Source: a bacterium (lineage in GTDB: Bacteria > Fidelibacterota > Marinisomatia > Marinisomatales > UBA1611). From it: DNA of 33,921 nt. Position numbers and translations under genes: made by a program. The stretch spans positions 1-33,921 of the forward strand of contig JABGWJ010000078.1 of NCBI GenBank assembly GCA_018645565.1, read 5' to 3'. Shown piece by piece: positions 15,524 through 23,721 of this stretch (its first letter is position 1; each line of letters starts with the position of its first letter). The notes under the pieces are model-generated. The model had not been told where the DNA came from and made no database searches. It saw only the letters and a program-made list of their open reading frames with translations.

Positions 15524-16231
15524 ATGAATATATTCAAAAGTATCCTAACAATTCTCATACTTTTTTGTTTTATAACAGATGCAAGCGCTGGAGATATAGT
15601 TGGAAAAGTTAAATATGATGGAAAACCACCAAAAAAAAGACCTCTGCGAATGGATGCTGACCCAGTTTGTGGTTCCTCTCACTCAGGTAAAGTATTTTCT
15701 GAAAGTTTTAAAGTCAATTCGAATGGAGAACTAGCTGAAAGTATTGTATACCTTAGAAATGTTAAATACAATGGTAGCATACCAAAAGAAGTTGTTGAGC
15801 TAGATCAAAAAGGCTGTGTTTATACTCCACATGTTTTTGGAATACAAGCAGGCCAAGAATTGCTAATCAAAAACAGTGATGCCACATTACATAACATTCA
15901 CTCAATACCAAAAAAAAATAAAGAGTTCAACTTTGCTATGCCCAAAGTTGTCAAACAAAAGAAAGCAAAATTTGATAAGTCCGAAGATCCATTCTATATT
16001 AAATGCGATGTTCATCCATGGATGAAAACTTGGGTCTTAGTTTCTGATCATCCATATTATTCCGTAACAGACGAAAATGGTAATTATCAAATTAAGAATG
16101 TTCCAGCAGGAACATATGAAGTAGTTTGTTGGCAAGAAAAATTTAAGAAAAAAGTTATTGTCGATAAAGTTACGGTTGGATCAGGATCAGTAACGAAAGA
16201 CTTTACTTTTTCAAGGCCTAAGAAAAAATAA
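15524..16231 (+). CDS. Exported cupredoxin-like protein with carboxypeptidase-regulatory-like C-terminal domain
   Basis: This 235-aa protein has a cleavable signal peptide (about 1-22, ending DASAG). Residues about 23-175 resemble the plastocyanin/methylamine-utilization cupredoxin group. The candidate type I copper ligands are His123 or His126 (TLHNIH), Cys161 and His164 (KCDVHPWM) and Met167, in the right order for a blue copper site. Cys49 and Cys98 may form a disulfide. Residues about 176-225 (TDENGNYQIKNVPAGTYEV) look like a CarboxypepD_reg-like beta sandwich. It is probably periplasmic. Its position between the oxidase operon and a copper-delivery SCO gene suggests an electron carrier or copper-handling role, which is inference. 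A strong terminator follows. Confidence 0.85.
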   Translation: MNIFKSILTILILFCFITDASAGDIVGKVKYDGKPPKKRPLRMDADPVCGSSHSGKVFSESFKVNSNGELAESIVYLRNVKYNGSIPKEVVELDQKGCVYTPHVFGIQAGQELLIKNSDATLHNIHSIPKKNKEFNFAMPKVVKQKKAKFDKSEDPFYIKCDVHPWMKTWVLVSDHPYYSVTDENGNYQIKNVPAGTYEVVCWQEKFKKKVIVDKVTVGSGSVTKDFTFSRPKKK

Positions 16232-16251
16232 ATAAATTACAAATAGAACCT

Positions 16252-16281
16252 AAAAGGCGAACAAATTGTTCGCCTTTTTTT
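16252..16281 (+). terminator. Rho-independent terminator abutting the next start codon
   Basis: The stem AAAGGCGAAC / GTTCGCCTTT around a short AAATT loop is followed by a long T-run. It ends about four bases before the ATG of the CusF-SCO gene at 16285. Confidence 0.88.
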
Positions 16282-16284
16282 TTA

Positions 16285-17130
16285 ATGAAGAAGAAAATTA
16301 TATATTTATTTATTCCATTACTTTTCTCATGCTCAGAAGCATATAAAGTATATGAGGTTACAGGTGTGGTACTTGATATAGATGAAAATGCAAATTCAAT
16401 TTTAGTTGACCACGATTCTATCAGTGGATTTATGATGCCAATGGTCATGCCATTTAAAATTAAAAACAATACTGTTTTAAAAAATATAACGAAACATGAT
16501 AGCATCAGTTTTGACTTTATTATAACAGAAAAAACTAGTTATGCAGAAAATTTTAAGAAACTTGGAACGAGTTTTTTAAAATTTGAAAAAGACGAATTTT
16601 GGGAAGAAGATGAATACCAACAAAAAGAAATTGGCCAGAAATTGAGCGAAGTTAACTTTATCGACGCTAAAGGAAATTTTACCAGCTTAAATCAATTAAG
16701 AGATAATTATATTTTTATCTCATTTATTTTTACAAGATGTCCTGTTCCTAATATGTGCCCAGCAGTCGTAATAAAAAATGGTGTACTAGCTCGAAAATTT
16801 AAAGAATCTAGTAAGCTGAAATTTATTATGGTCAGCTTTGATTACATTTATGACACACCAGCAATACTCGATTCATATTATGGAGACATACTAAAAGACT
16901 ATCCAAATTGGATGGTATGGTCCAGTGTGAAAAATATTAGTGATTTATATACTCTAACTTCTGAGGTGGGATCTTCTTACTGGGGTATTGAAGAAAATAA
17001 TATTGGACATAATCTAAGATCAGTATTAATTGGACCAGATAGAAAACTCCTAAAAGTTTGGGAAGGCGATGAGTGGCTAGCTGGCGAGGTAGGAGAAGAA
17101 TTAAATAATTATATAAAATTTATGAAGTAA
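16285..17130 (+). CDS. Lipoprotein fusing a CusF-like copper-binding domain to an SCO1/SenC domain
   Basis: This 281-aa protein starts with a lipoprotein signal (PLLFSC, Cys16). Residues about 22-85 resemble the CusF-like copper-binding domain (SGFMMPMVMPFKI, a Met-rich copper/silver site). Residues about 115-280 are an SCO1/SenC thioredoxin-fold domain: the metal-binding Cys152 and Cys158 lie in RCPVPNMCP, the longer-spaced CPXPXXCP variant, and His242 in GHNLRS is the third ligand. Likely role: copper delivery to CuA of the oxidase, or copper sensing or redox, anchored to a membrane. Its ATG lies four bases after a terminator T-run and there is no room for a normal ribosome site, so the start or expression mode is odd. 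It converges on the multiheme cytochrome gene with 5 bp between stops. Confidence 0.9.
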   Translation: MKKKIIYLFIPLLFSCSEAYKVYEVTGVVLDIDENANSILVDHDSISGFMMPMVMPFKIKNNTVLKNITKHDSISFDFIITEKTSYAENFKKLGTSFLKFEKDEFWEEDEYQQKEIGQKLSEVNFIDAKGNFTSLNQLRDNYIFISFIFTRCPVPNMCPAVVIKNGVLARKFKESSKLKFIMVSFDYIYDTPAILDSYYGDILKDYPNWMVWSSVKNISDLYTLTSEVGSSYWGIEENNIGHNLRSVLIGPDRKLLKVWEGDEWLAGEVGEELNNYIKFMK

Positions 17131-17135
17131 TAATT

Positions 17136-20114
17136 TTACCAATCATCATCACCCCAGTCTTCGTCATCTTCTTCATCGTTTCCGTCTGAAAAATCATAAC
17201 CATTTTCATCAAAGTAATCTTTTACCTCATCACTAATATCTGCTTTCCCTTTAATATTCCACATATAATCTCTAAGACCTTCAAGCATAGCTTCTTGATT
17301 TCCTTTGAGTTTTACAAGATCTCTACCCCAAATATCTATAGCATCATTGGTTTCAAGAACATCAGGCGTAGGTAAGTAAGGAGCTGGCATTTTTGTCCCC
17401 GGCATAATTTCTTGAGGGTTTCTAAGCCAGTCAACAACCCACTCTGGATTAAGACGCTCTTTCGTAAGAGCTAAGTTAGGAGCCCATGTCGAAGCAACTT
17501 GTGTCGGAAATTTTGTCCCATAGAAGTGACAGTTATTACAAGCACCTATCTCATGAACTTTTTCGCCTGCTTTAAATTTACTACTGCTTTCTACATATTG
17601 ATGCGGTGCTCTATAACCAGTATTTTCATCGTCGATACTCTGGAAGTATTTAATGATAGTGTCCCATTCTCGATCATCAATTTGATGAAAGCTAGGCATC
17701 CTAACTTGGAGATTAGGCCTAACAGTCATTGGATTATTAAAAAATTTAATCAGCCAATTAGGATTTGTTTTTCTACCTTGAGAATGCAAGTTTGGAGGCC
17801 CATATTCTGGTGAGCCTATCTGCTCAACTAGTTGCCCTCCTCTATTTTCAATCAAGTGACATCCTTGACAATTATACTTTTTAACTAATCGATGACCTTC
17901 TTTATTGCTTTCAGGTACTTTTTTATGAGCTAATAGTGGTTCTCCAACTTTGTCGGTGTTAAAAGAGAGCACCGCCATAGTAACTGCTTCAATTTCTTCT
18001 TCTGAAAAATGAAAATTAGGCATCCTTAATAAATCTAAAGGCCCACTCTCTTTACCTCTATCATAGATTCTAGGAGTGCGTAATTTGTTTTCAATCCAAT
18101 CGTGTATAGTATGGGGGATATCATGATAAAGGCCAAAGTCAAATTTATCCACTGGTTTAGAGCCTTCTTGCGTTATTTCAACGCCGATGGGCTTCGCATC
18201 CATAAAACCATCTATATTATGGCAGCCATAACAACCATAATGTCTAATGCTTTTTTCGCCGACAAATGACATTTTGTCGTTTTTACTCATCTTTGATGCT
18301 TTTTCAATCGCGTACTTTTCAGGATTCATTTTCATCAACCAATCTAAAGTAAGCTCGTCAAGCACCTCATCATTTGCTACTGGAGCATCTAATTGGTCAA
18401 AATCATAATTTTTATTATCATAAAGGTAAGCAGTAATATCTCTAGCATCGCTGTCACTCAAACGTAAGTCTGGCATTTTTGTAGATGGCATATACTCATG
18501 AGGCTTTTTAAGCCAATTAAATAACCATTCTGGCGTGACTTTTGAACCCATCCCAATCAGATTTGGGCCTTGAAGCTTTGTAAGCTCTTTAAATGTAGAA
18601 GGAGACGGAGCAAGAGAAGGATCTTGTTCTTTAACATGGCACCCCATACACCCAATGGCAGAAAATAAATTTTGACCATTAGCAGGATTCCCTAAATACT
18701 TAGAAGGATTTATAGATTTTTTCACTTCTTTATCTTCAAATAAATAATGAGTAATTGAAGCTATTTCAGTTATGTTACGCTTAGCAATGTTAGGCTTTTC
18801 TTGATTTGCTTGCTCAAAAATATGAGGCATACGTGTATTATATCTAAAGCTGCGCGGATTTTTAATCCACTTTGATACCCATTCAGGATGAGACTTTTCA
18901 TTTAATTTTCTTAAATCTGGCCCCGATTTTCCCTTCGCTTCCCAATTGCCAGAAACATGACAACCGTTACAACCTGATCGATCGATCAATGTAAGCCCTA
19001 AGTTAATTTTTTCTGCACCAGCTAAGTCACTTGTATTTTGGTGACATTTAAAACAACTAGCTTGAGTGTATCTGGTCGGTAACATTGGTTGCAACCAATG
19101 CTTTACGGGTTTCCAATGATACTTATCTTTCCACTCTTTTTTCTGCTCAGGAGTATTGGGCGTATGAGCTGATGAAATAAATGATGTACCTCTACTTCTA
19201 CCGGAATGACAAGATGTACAACCAAAAGACTCTTCAGGATGCGGTGATTTGCTAGTCAAATAAAGATCTAAATCTGGATGCGTGGTGTAAGGTTGTTCAG
19301 CATCTTTAAAATCTGGGTTTGCTATACCTAAATGACAGCTAGTACAGCGGTCTACAGCGGGCATAGCAGTAAAGTTAACGTCATATAGTACATCTTTTAC
19401 GACTGTTTGCTTTACTCTATAATAAGGATCCATAAAGTCTAAAATAGGAAGATCTCGAACAATGTCACCTAGCTTATTCATGAAAGACATCTCTGACCTA
19501 TCCAAAAGTGAAAGCTTATTTTGCGCAAGATCAACCTGCTTAAGCACTTTATCTCTATCACTTTGGGCAGACTTAATATCAGCCTTAAGGCCTTTCAGTT
19601 GTCTTTCTAGAGCTGCAATGTCAAGCTCATATTGCTCCTTATTTAGTTTGATTTCATCAAAAGAAGCTAATTTTTGTTCATAGTTTTGTCTTATTTCATC
19701 AGATTTATTGCCACTTTTAAGATTAGCACTCTCTAATTCAAATTTTAATACATCCAGCTTCGCTTTATTTGCAGAATAAGTAAGGTTGATATTGTAAAAG
19801 CCTGCTCTAAGTTCGCCTAATTCACTATTTATATTTTTTACTTCTTCAGATTTTTGATCAAATATATTTACAGCTTCCTCGAGTGCCGCTTCAAAGTCTT
19901 CAGTTTTTCCTTTAACCAGTAACTGCTCTTCTTTTAAATTATTTTTAGCTATATCAACTTGTAATCGCCTAAACTCTTTTTGATATTCTTTAAATTCATC
20001 ATCATTATCATCAATAAACATCCACACAATCACAGCAAGAAAAATTAAGGATGAGATGGCAAACCATTTGTTTAGTAAGTTAATATCCCAATATCGTTCG
20101 TCGTTTTTAAACAT
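17136..20114 (-). CDS. Membrane-anchored eight-CXXCH cytochrome c with long coiled coil, bc/b6f-type operon
   Basis: This 992-aa protein has one N-terminal TM helix (about 15-33), a coiled-coil region (about 38-205) and then eight CXXCH heme sites: 257, 299, 354, 382, 489, 628, 749 and 859 (first Cys of each). The last five each lead a mono-heme domain with a downstream Met-Pro candidate axial ligand (RMP 428, KMP 546, RMP 697, RMP 805, KMP 908), as in class I cytochromes. The first three lack this and probably have His/His ligation. The C-terminus ends EEDDEDWGDDDW, matching the tail of CoxII. It likely replaces cytochrome c1/f plus the soluble carrier, taking electrons from Rieske to the oxidase. 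It is the last gene of the operon, 15 bp after the cytochrome b subunit. Confidence 0.94.
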   Translation of the reverse strand: MFKNDERYWDINLLNKWFAISSLIFLAVIVWMFIDDNDDEFKEYQKEFRRLQVDIAKNNLKEEQLLVKGKTEDFEAALEEAVNIFDQKSEEVKNINSELGELRAGFYNINLTYSANKAKLDVLKFELESANLKSGNKSDEIRQNYEQKLASFDEIKLNKEQYELDIAALERQLKGLKADIKSAQSDRDKVLKQVDLAQNKLSLLDRSEMSFMNKLGDIVRDLPILDFMDPYYRVKQTVVKDVLYDVNFTAMPAVDRCTSCHLGIANPDFKDAEQPYTTHPDLDLYLTSKSPHPEESFGCTSCHSGRSRGTSFISSAHTPNTPEQKKEWKDKYHWKPVKHWLQPMLPTRYTQASCFKCHQNTSDLAGAEKINLGLTLIDRSGCNGCHVSGNWEAKGKSGPDLRKLNEKSHPEWVSKWIKNPRSFRYNTRMPHIFEQANQEKPNIAKRNITEIASITHYLFEDKEVKKSINPSKYLGNPANGQNLFSAIGCMGCHVKEQDPSLAPSPSTFKELTKLQGPNLIGMGSKVTPEWLFNWLKKPHEYMPSTKMPDLRLSDSDARDITAYLYDNKNYDFDQLDAPVANDEVLDELTLDWLMKMNPEKYAIEKASKMSKNDKMSFVGEKSIRHYGCYGCHNIDGFMDAKPIGVEITQEGSKPVDKFDFGLYHDIPHTIHDWIENKLRTPRIYDRGKESGPLDLLRMPNFHFSEEEIEAVTMAVLSFNTDKVGEPLLAHKKVPESNKEGHRLVKKYNCQGCHLIENRGGQLVEQIGSPEYGPPNLHSQGRKTNPNWLIKFFNNPMTVRPNLQVRMPSFHQIDDREWDTIIKYFQSIDDENTGYRAPHQYVESSSKFKAGEKVHEIGACNNCHFYGTKFPTQVASTWAPNLALTKERLNPEWVVDWLRNPQEIMPGTKMPAPYLPTPDVLETNDAIDIWGRDLVKLKGNQEAMLEGLRDYMWNIKGKADISDEVKDYFDENGYDFSDGNDEEDDEDWGDDDW

Positions 20115-20129
20115 CTTTTTTACTCAATA

Positions 20130-21251
20130 TTAAATATTAAAAAACCATTCCGGTATGGCGACTATATATTGAAGGTTAAAAACCCAACGCAGGTACATTT
20201 TAATTGGTAGTGCAAGCATAACAAGCCCCAGCATCATTATAGTTACAAACCTGGTAGGGCCATAAGCTGCGTACATATCTTTTAAATACGTCTTTGCTAA
20301 GATGACAGGTAAAACAAATAAGTACAACCCAGTAATTACAAAACCCAGACCTTCTCTAATGAGTATATTAGAAGGAAGCCCCTGATTGAACCATTTTACC
20401 CATAATAATTCGGATAAATTTACATTCGTTAGAGCTTCTACTTTATGAATGTCCCAATATTCAAATGGTCCAAAAAAGTTCCAATTAGGACCTCTGAAAA
20501 AAGTTCCGATGATAATAAGGAATAACCACAATACAACCCAGCCATACATAAAAATAAACATGCCTACCCTTCTCTCTCTGAAGGAGTAATAACCATCACC
20601 TTTTTTATTAATGTCAACGTAAGGTATTGCCATTAATCCAACAATAATGAATGTTGGAAGTAGTACACCTGCAATCCAGGGATCATAGTAAACTAACATT
20701 TCTTGCAAACCCAAAAAATACCATGGCGCTTTTGAAGGATTTGGAGTAGCAGCAGGATTAGCAGGTTCTTCAATTGGAGCAGCTACTATTATAGACCAGA
20801 CAATCAAAAAGACTTGAAATAATATTAAAGCAATAAACTCGATATAAACTAAGTCAGGCCAAACCAACACTTTGTCATCAGGGTCATTATATTCATTCGG
20901 CTTGAGGCCTTGATCTAACCTAATATCATTCCTGTAAGCTTTAAACATGCCTAACCATATGTAAAACCACATTGAATAAATCATTAAAACTATTGGGAAG
21001 TTATCAGCTTTCGTTAAAGTCTTATTAAAATATGGATCAAAATAACCAATCACAAAAAATGCAGTGATTAGAATCATTCCTATAACGCCACCTAACTTTG
21101 TCCAGATTCTCCACAAACCGGACTTTCTATGAATTTTTTCAAACCAGTCTGATGGCGGAAAAATAAAAGGGAATATTACGGTTAATATTGTAAAACTAAT
21201 CGTCGGTGCAGAAAGGGCATCAATTAATGATTTTAATGCGGTTATGTTCAT
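20130..21251 (-). CDS. Cytochrome b C-terminal-half subunit (subunit IV-like, extended)
   Basis: This 373-aa membrane protein contains a PetD-like core at about 128-215: WPDLVYIEF aligns with AWPNDLLYIF of subunit IV, and APWYFLGLQE (175-184) sits at the PEWY quinol-site motif. PEWY is therefore APWY, lacking the Glu that takes part in quinol proton release. About 110 extra residues with three TM helices (about 16-32, 53-71, 86-103) precede the core and about 150 with three or more TM helices follow (around 230-252, 299-320, 334-356), much longer than plant subunit IV (about 160 aa). It forms part of the Qo site with the b6-like subunit encoded 24 bp upstream. The KAPWYF form is, I believe, shared with menaquinol-oxidising enzymes. 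Confidence 0.9.
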   Translation of the reverse strand: MNITALKSLIDALSAPTISFTILTVIFPFIFPPSDWFEKIHRKSGLWRIWTKLGGVIGMILITAFFVIGYFDPYFNKTLTKADNFPIVLMIYSMWFYIWLGMFKAYRNDIRLDQGLKPNEYNDPDDKVLVWPDLVYIEFIALILFQVFLIVWSIIVAAPIEEPANPAATPNPSKAPWYFLGLQEMLVYYDPWIAGVLLPTFIIVGLMAIPYVDINKKGDGYYSFRERRVGMFIFMYGWVVLWLFLIIIGTFFRGPNWNFFGPFEYWDIHKVEALTNVNLSELLWVKWFNQGLPSNILIREGLGFVITGLYLFVLPVILAKTYLKDMYAAYGPTRFVTIMMLGLVMLALPIKMYLRWVFNLQYIVAIPEWFFNI

Positions 21252-21275
21252 TGTATCTAAAAACTCAAAAACCTT

Positions 21276-22067
21276 TTACAAAGGACCCGAGATACCCCCA
21301 TCTTTTCTAATCCTCCAAAAATGAACAGCCATAAAAATCATCGCAACGAAAGGGATTGCTATACAATGAAGCACATAGAATCTTAAGAGAGTTGCTTCTC
21401 CAACAAAACGGCCACCTAGCAGTGCGAACCTCACATCTGAACCTACATGAACTAAATTAATGTCACCGATTGCTAGAAGAGCAGCACCAGGACCCTCATT
21501 ACCAAGGAAAGGAGTTGCTCTCGCCATATTTGAACCAACAGTTACAGCCCAGATTGCTAATTGATCCCATGGAAGTAAATATCCTGTAAATGAGAGTAAC
21601 ATCGTTAGTACCATTAATATAACACCAATACCCCAATTAAATTCTCTAGGAGGCTTGTAAGACCCAGTCATAAATACTCTTACCATATGAAGCCACACAA
21701 TTAAAACCATTGAATGAGCTGCCCAGCGGTGCAATTCTCTCATTATACCTAATGGGACTTGCTCAGATAAATCAATTATATCAGTGAATGCATATTCTAC
21801 TGTGGGCCGGTAATAAAACATAAGTAATATGCCGGTTATTGTTAGATTAACAAAAAGGAAGAAGGATAATCCACCCATGCACCAGGTATACCCAACTTTA
21901 ACAGCATGCTTAGGCAGACGGGCAGGATGCAAGTGAAGGAAAACGCTGCCAAGAATTGCGTGCATACGTTGCCTTCTTGTTCGAGGAATACCAGATCTTA
22001 TGATGGACTTCCAAACCTGGGACTCTTCCATTTTTTCTAATAATGATTTGTCGTTTTTATCACTCAT
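21276..22067 (-). CDS. Cytochrome b6-type subunit with heme c_i cysteine
   Basis: This 263-aa membrane protein has four heme-bearing helices. The two b-heme ligand pairs are His113/His127 (14 apart, as in b6) and His234/His249 (15 apart, as in b6). GYLLPWDQLAIWA (162-174) is a hallmark, and the C-terminus IRKDGGISGPL closely matches that of b6. WCMGGLSFF holds Cys63. Counting to YYRPTV places it, without a gap, on chloroplast b6 Cys35, which covalently binds heme c_i, so this subunit likely carries that extra heme. Relative to b6, about 20 extra residues lie between the third and fourth helices (around 185-222). It oxidises quinol with the Rieske protein encoded 2 bp upstream. Confidence 0.95.
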   Translation of the reverse strand: MSDKNDKSLLEKMEESQVWKSIIRSGIPRTRRQRMHAILGSVFLHLHPARLPKHAVKVGYTWCMGGLSFFLFVNLTITGILLMFYYRPTVEYAFTDIIDLSEQVPLGIMRELHRWAAHSMVLIVWLHMVRVFMTGSYKPPREFNWGIGVILMVLTMLLSFTGYLLPWDQLAIWAVTVGSNMARATPFLGNEGPGAALLAIGDINLVHVGSDVRFALLGGRFVGEATLLRFYVLHCIAIPFVAMIFMAVHFWRIRKDGGISGPL

Positions 22068-22069
22068 TT

Positions 22070-22624
22070 CTAAACCTTTAAGAAAGAATCTTTATTCTCC
22101 CATTCACCTTTTTCCCATTTATAACTTTTAGTTTTATCAACAAGAATTTGACCATCATCAGCAACCCCTATTTTAAATCTCTCAAGAGGACGCGGAGCTG
22201 GACCTTCAAAATGTATTCCAGTCATTCTAAAGCCACTTCCATGACAAGGGCATTTAAATTTATTATCAGTAGCTAACCAATTTGGCGTGCAACCCAAATG
22301 AGTACATACTGTAGAAAGCGCAAAGATTGATTCATCATCTCTAACAATCCAAGCGTTAAAATCTTTTTTATAACTAATGTCTACGGAGTTTGGAGCAAAC
22401 TTATCTGGAAAACCTATTTTAAAAGATTGAGGTGGCTCAAAAAGTACATTTGGAAAGAGATAGCGAAGGATAATTGTAAAAAACCCCCCAGTAACTCCCG
22501 CAAAACCTATCCAGCCAACAGCAAGCCAGCTAAAAAAACTACGCCTTTCCATTGTTGTCTTACGCCCCTTACTAACAGCACCTACCGCCGCCCTAGGTGC
22601 AATATTATTTTTAGGCTCACTCAT
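22070..22624 (-). CDS. Rieske 2Fe-2S protein
   Basis: This 184-aa protein is the Rieske subunit of a quinol:cytochrome c oxidoreductase. An N-terminal twin-arginine-like signal/anchor (ERRSFFSWLAVGWIGFAG, about 26-43) spans the membrane. The cluster boxes are CTHLGC (107-112) and CPCHGSGF (125-132): Cys107, His109, Cys125 and His128 bind 2Fe-2S, and Cys112 and Cys127 form the stabilising disulfide. GPAPRPLERF (141-150) is the conserved Pro loop. Length is normal. It starts 2 bp after the HEAT-repeat gene stop. Confidence 0.96.
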   Translation of the reverse strand: MSEPKNNIAPRAAVGAVSKGRKTTMERRSFFSWLAVGWIGFAGVTGGFFTIILRYLFPNVLFEPPQSFKIGFPDKFAPNSVDISYKKDFNAWIVRDDESIFALSTVCTHLGCTPNWLATDNKFKCPCHGSGFRMTGIHFEGPAPRPLERFKIGVADDGQILVDKTKSYKWEKGEWENKDSFLKV

Positions 22625-22626
22625 AA

Positions 22627-23511
22627 TTAATTGGTTCCATTACTATAATTATTTTTCAAAGCTTTAATTGCAGCATCTCTAATTTTGAGATCTGCGTCAT
22701 TTTTAGATAAAGAAATTAAATCATCTTCGAACCTTTTATCAAATAAAATTGAAGCTGTTTTTATTGCAACCATCAGAACCTTTTTCTGCTCAACAGGATC
22801 AATCTGACTAAATTTATTTAAATACTCACGGTCTAAAAGGCCTTCAATTATATACGCGCCGCTATTATTCCCCATTTTAGCTAAAGCGATTGCGGCATCC
22901 CATCGAATATTTGCCTCCTCGTCTTCGAGCAAATTTTCTAAGAAAGGAATTGCCTTACTATCTCCAATCATTCCTAACGATATTGTAGCTGACAATCTTT
23001 CAGTTTCAGTATCCGTAGATTGAATCAATTTATTAATAGGATCAACGGCAGGACCATACTGAATCATACCAAGTGCTTGAACAGCCGCAATTCTCGTTTC
23101 AATACTTTCATCTTTTAATCCCAATATCAAATTCTGTCCAAATATTGTATCTTGTGTTGCTCCCATGGCCATTGCTAAATAAGACCTAACCAACGGGTCA
23201 TCATGGATAGACCTTGTGTAAGCCGAAGAAAGCTGGTCCTTAAAAGAAGCGGATAATGGTTCTTTATCAGGATTATTTAGAACCTTGGCAAGCTCAAATG
23301 CTGACTGCCATCTTTTAGATGCAGATCCAATTTTTACTTGATTTAATAATTTCTCAACATCGTTTGTTTCGTAAGTAACAAATTTGAATAGCAAAAAAAA
23401 TACCGCTCCAAAAACAGCAATCATAAAAGGTATCAAGAAGAAAGAATAAAAGAGGACATATATCCTGCTGTTTTCGCTCTTCTTTTGTTGATCTGTTTTT
23501 AATTCATCCAT
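22627..23511 (-). CDS. Membrane-anchored HEAT-repeat protein, bc/b6f-type operon
   Basis: This 294-aa protein has a short cytosolic N-terminus (MDELKTDQQKKSENS), one TM helix (about 18-45) and then a helical-repeat domain (about 60-290). Several HEAT/PBS-lyase-like repeats are visible, for example DESIETRIAAVQALGMIQYG, TETERLSATISLGMIGD and EEANIRWDAAIALAKMG. Such proteins are scaffolds; in this position, directly before Rieske (2 bp), it may assemble or dock subunits of the complex on the periplasmic side. No enzymatic motif seen. Domain assignment is firm; the role is inferred from context. Confidence 0.85.
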   Translation of the reverse strand: MDELKTDQQKKSENSRIYVLFYSFFLIPFMIAVFGAVFFLLFKFVTYETNDVEKLLNQVKIGSASKRWQSAFELAKVLNNPDKEPLSASFKDQLSSAYTRSIHDDPLVRSYLAMAMGATQDTIFGQNLILGLKDESIETRIAAVQALGMIQYGPAVDPINKLIQSTDTETERLSATISLGMIGDSKAIPFLENLLEDEEANIRWDAAIALAKMGNNSGAYIIEGLLDREYLNKFSQIDPVEQKKVLMVAIKTASILFDKRFEDDLISLSKNDADLKIRDAAIKALKNNYSNGTN

Positions 23512-23556
23512 TTTAAATATTACTTAGAAATACTAAAAAAACTCAATAGTCTAATC

Positions 23557-23721
23557 TTATTTTTTATCTTTCAGTTCGTCGAGATCTTTACGGAGGATAT
23601 CAAACTTTTTAACCAATCTCCTTTGGATTTTTTTCAACTTAAAAACTTCTGAAATAAGGAGCATCGAAAATATTAAAATTAGGATCGATATTATTGGTAG
23701 AGAGCCATTCGTGCTAATCAT
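23557..23721 (-). CDS. Mini membrane protein (54 aa) with charged helical tail, bc/b6f-type operon
   Basis: This short frame encodes MISTNGSLPIISILILIFSM, then LLISEVFKLKKIQRRLVKKF, and ends in DELKDKK. One TM helix (about 9-25) is followed by an amphipathic, strongly charged helix, possibly a short coiled coil. Its ATG overlaps the stop of the preceding 40-aa gene (ATGA, 23718-23721), strong evidence that both are translated. It lies 45 bp upstream of the HEAT-repeat gene. The size and single helix resemble small stabilising subunits of respiratory complexes. Family not recognised. Confidence 0.65.
   Translation of the reverse strand: MISTNGSLPIISILILIFSMLLISEVFKLKKIQRRLVKKFDILRKDLDELKDKK

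Noticed and set aside
20130-22067. Two cytochrome b genes could be one gene split by a frameshift.
   Set aside because: The split falls at the usual b6/subunit IV boundary, the first protein ends in the b6-like ISGPL, there is a 24-bp gap, and the second has its own ATG and extra N-terminal helices.
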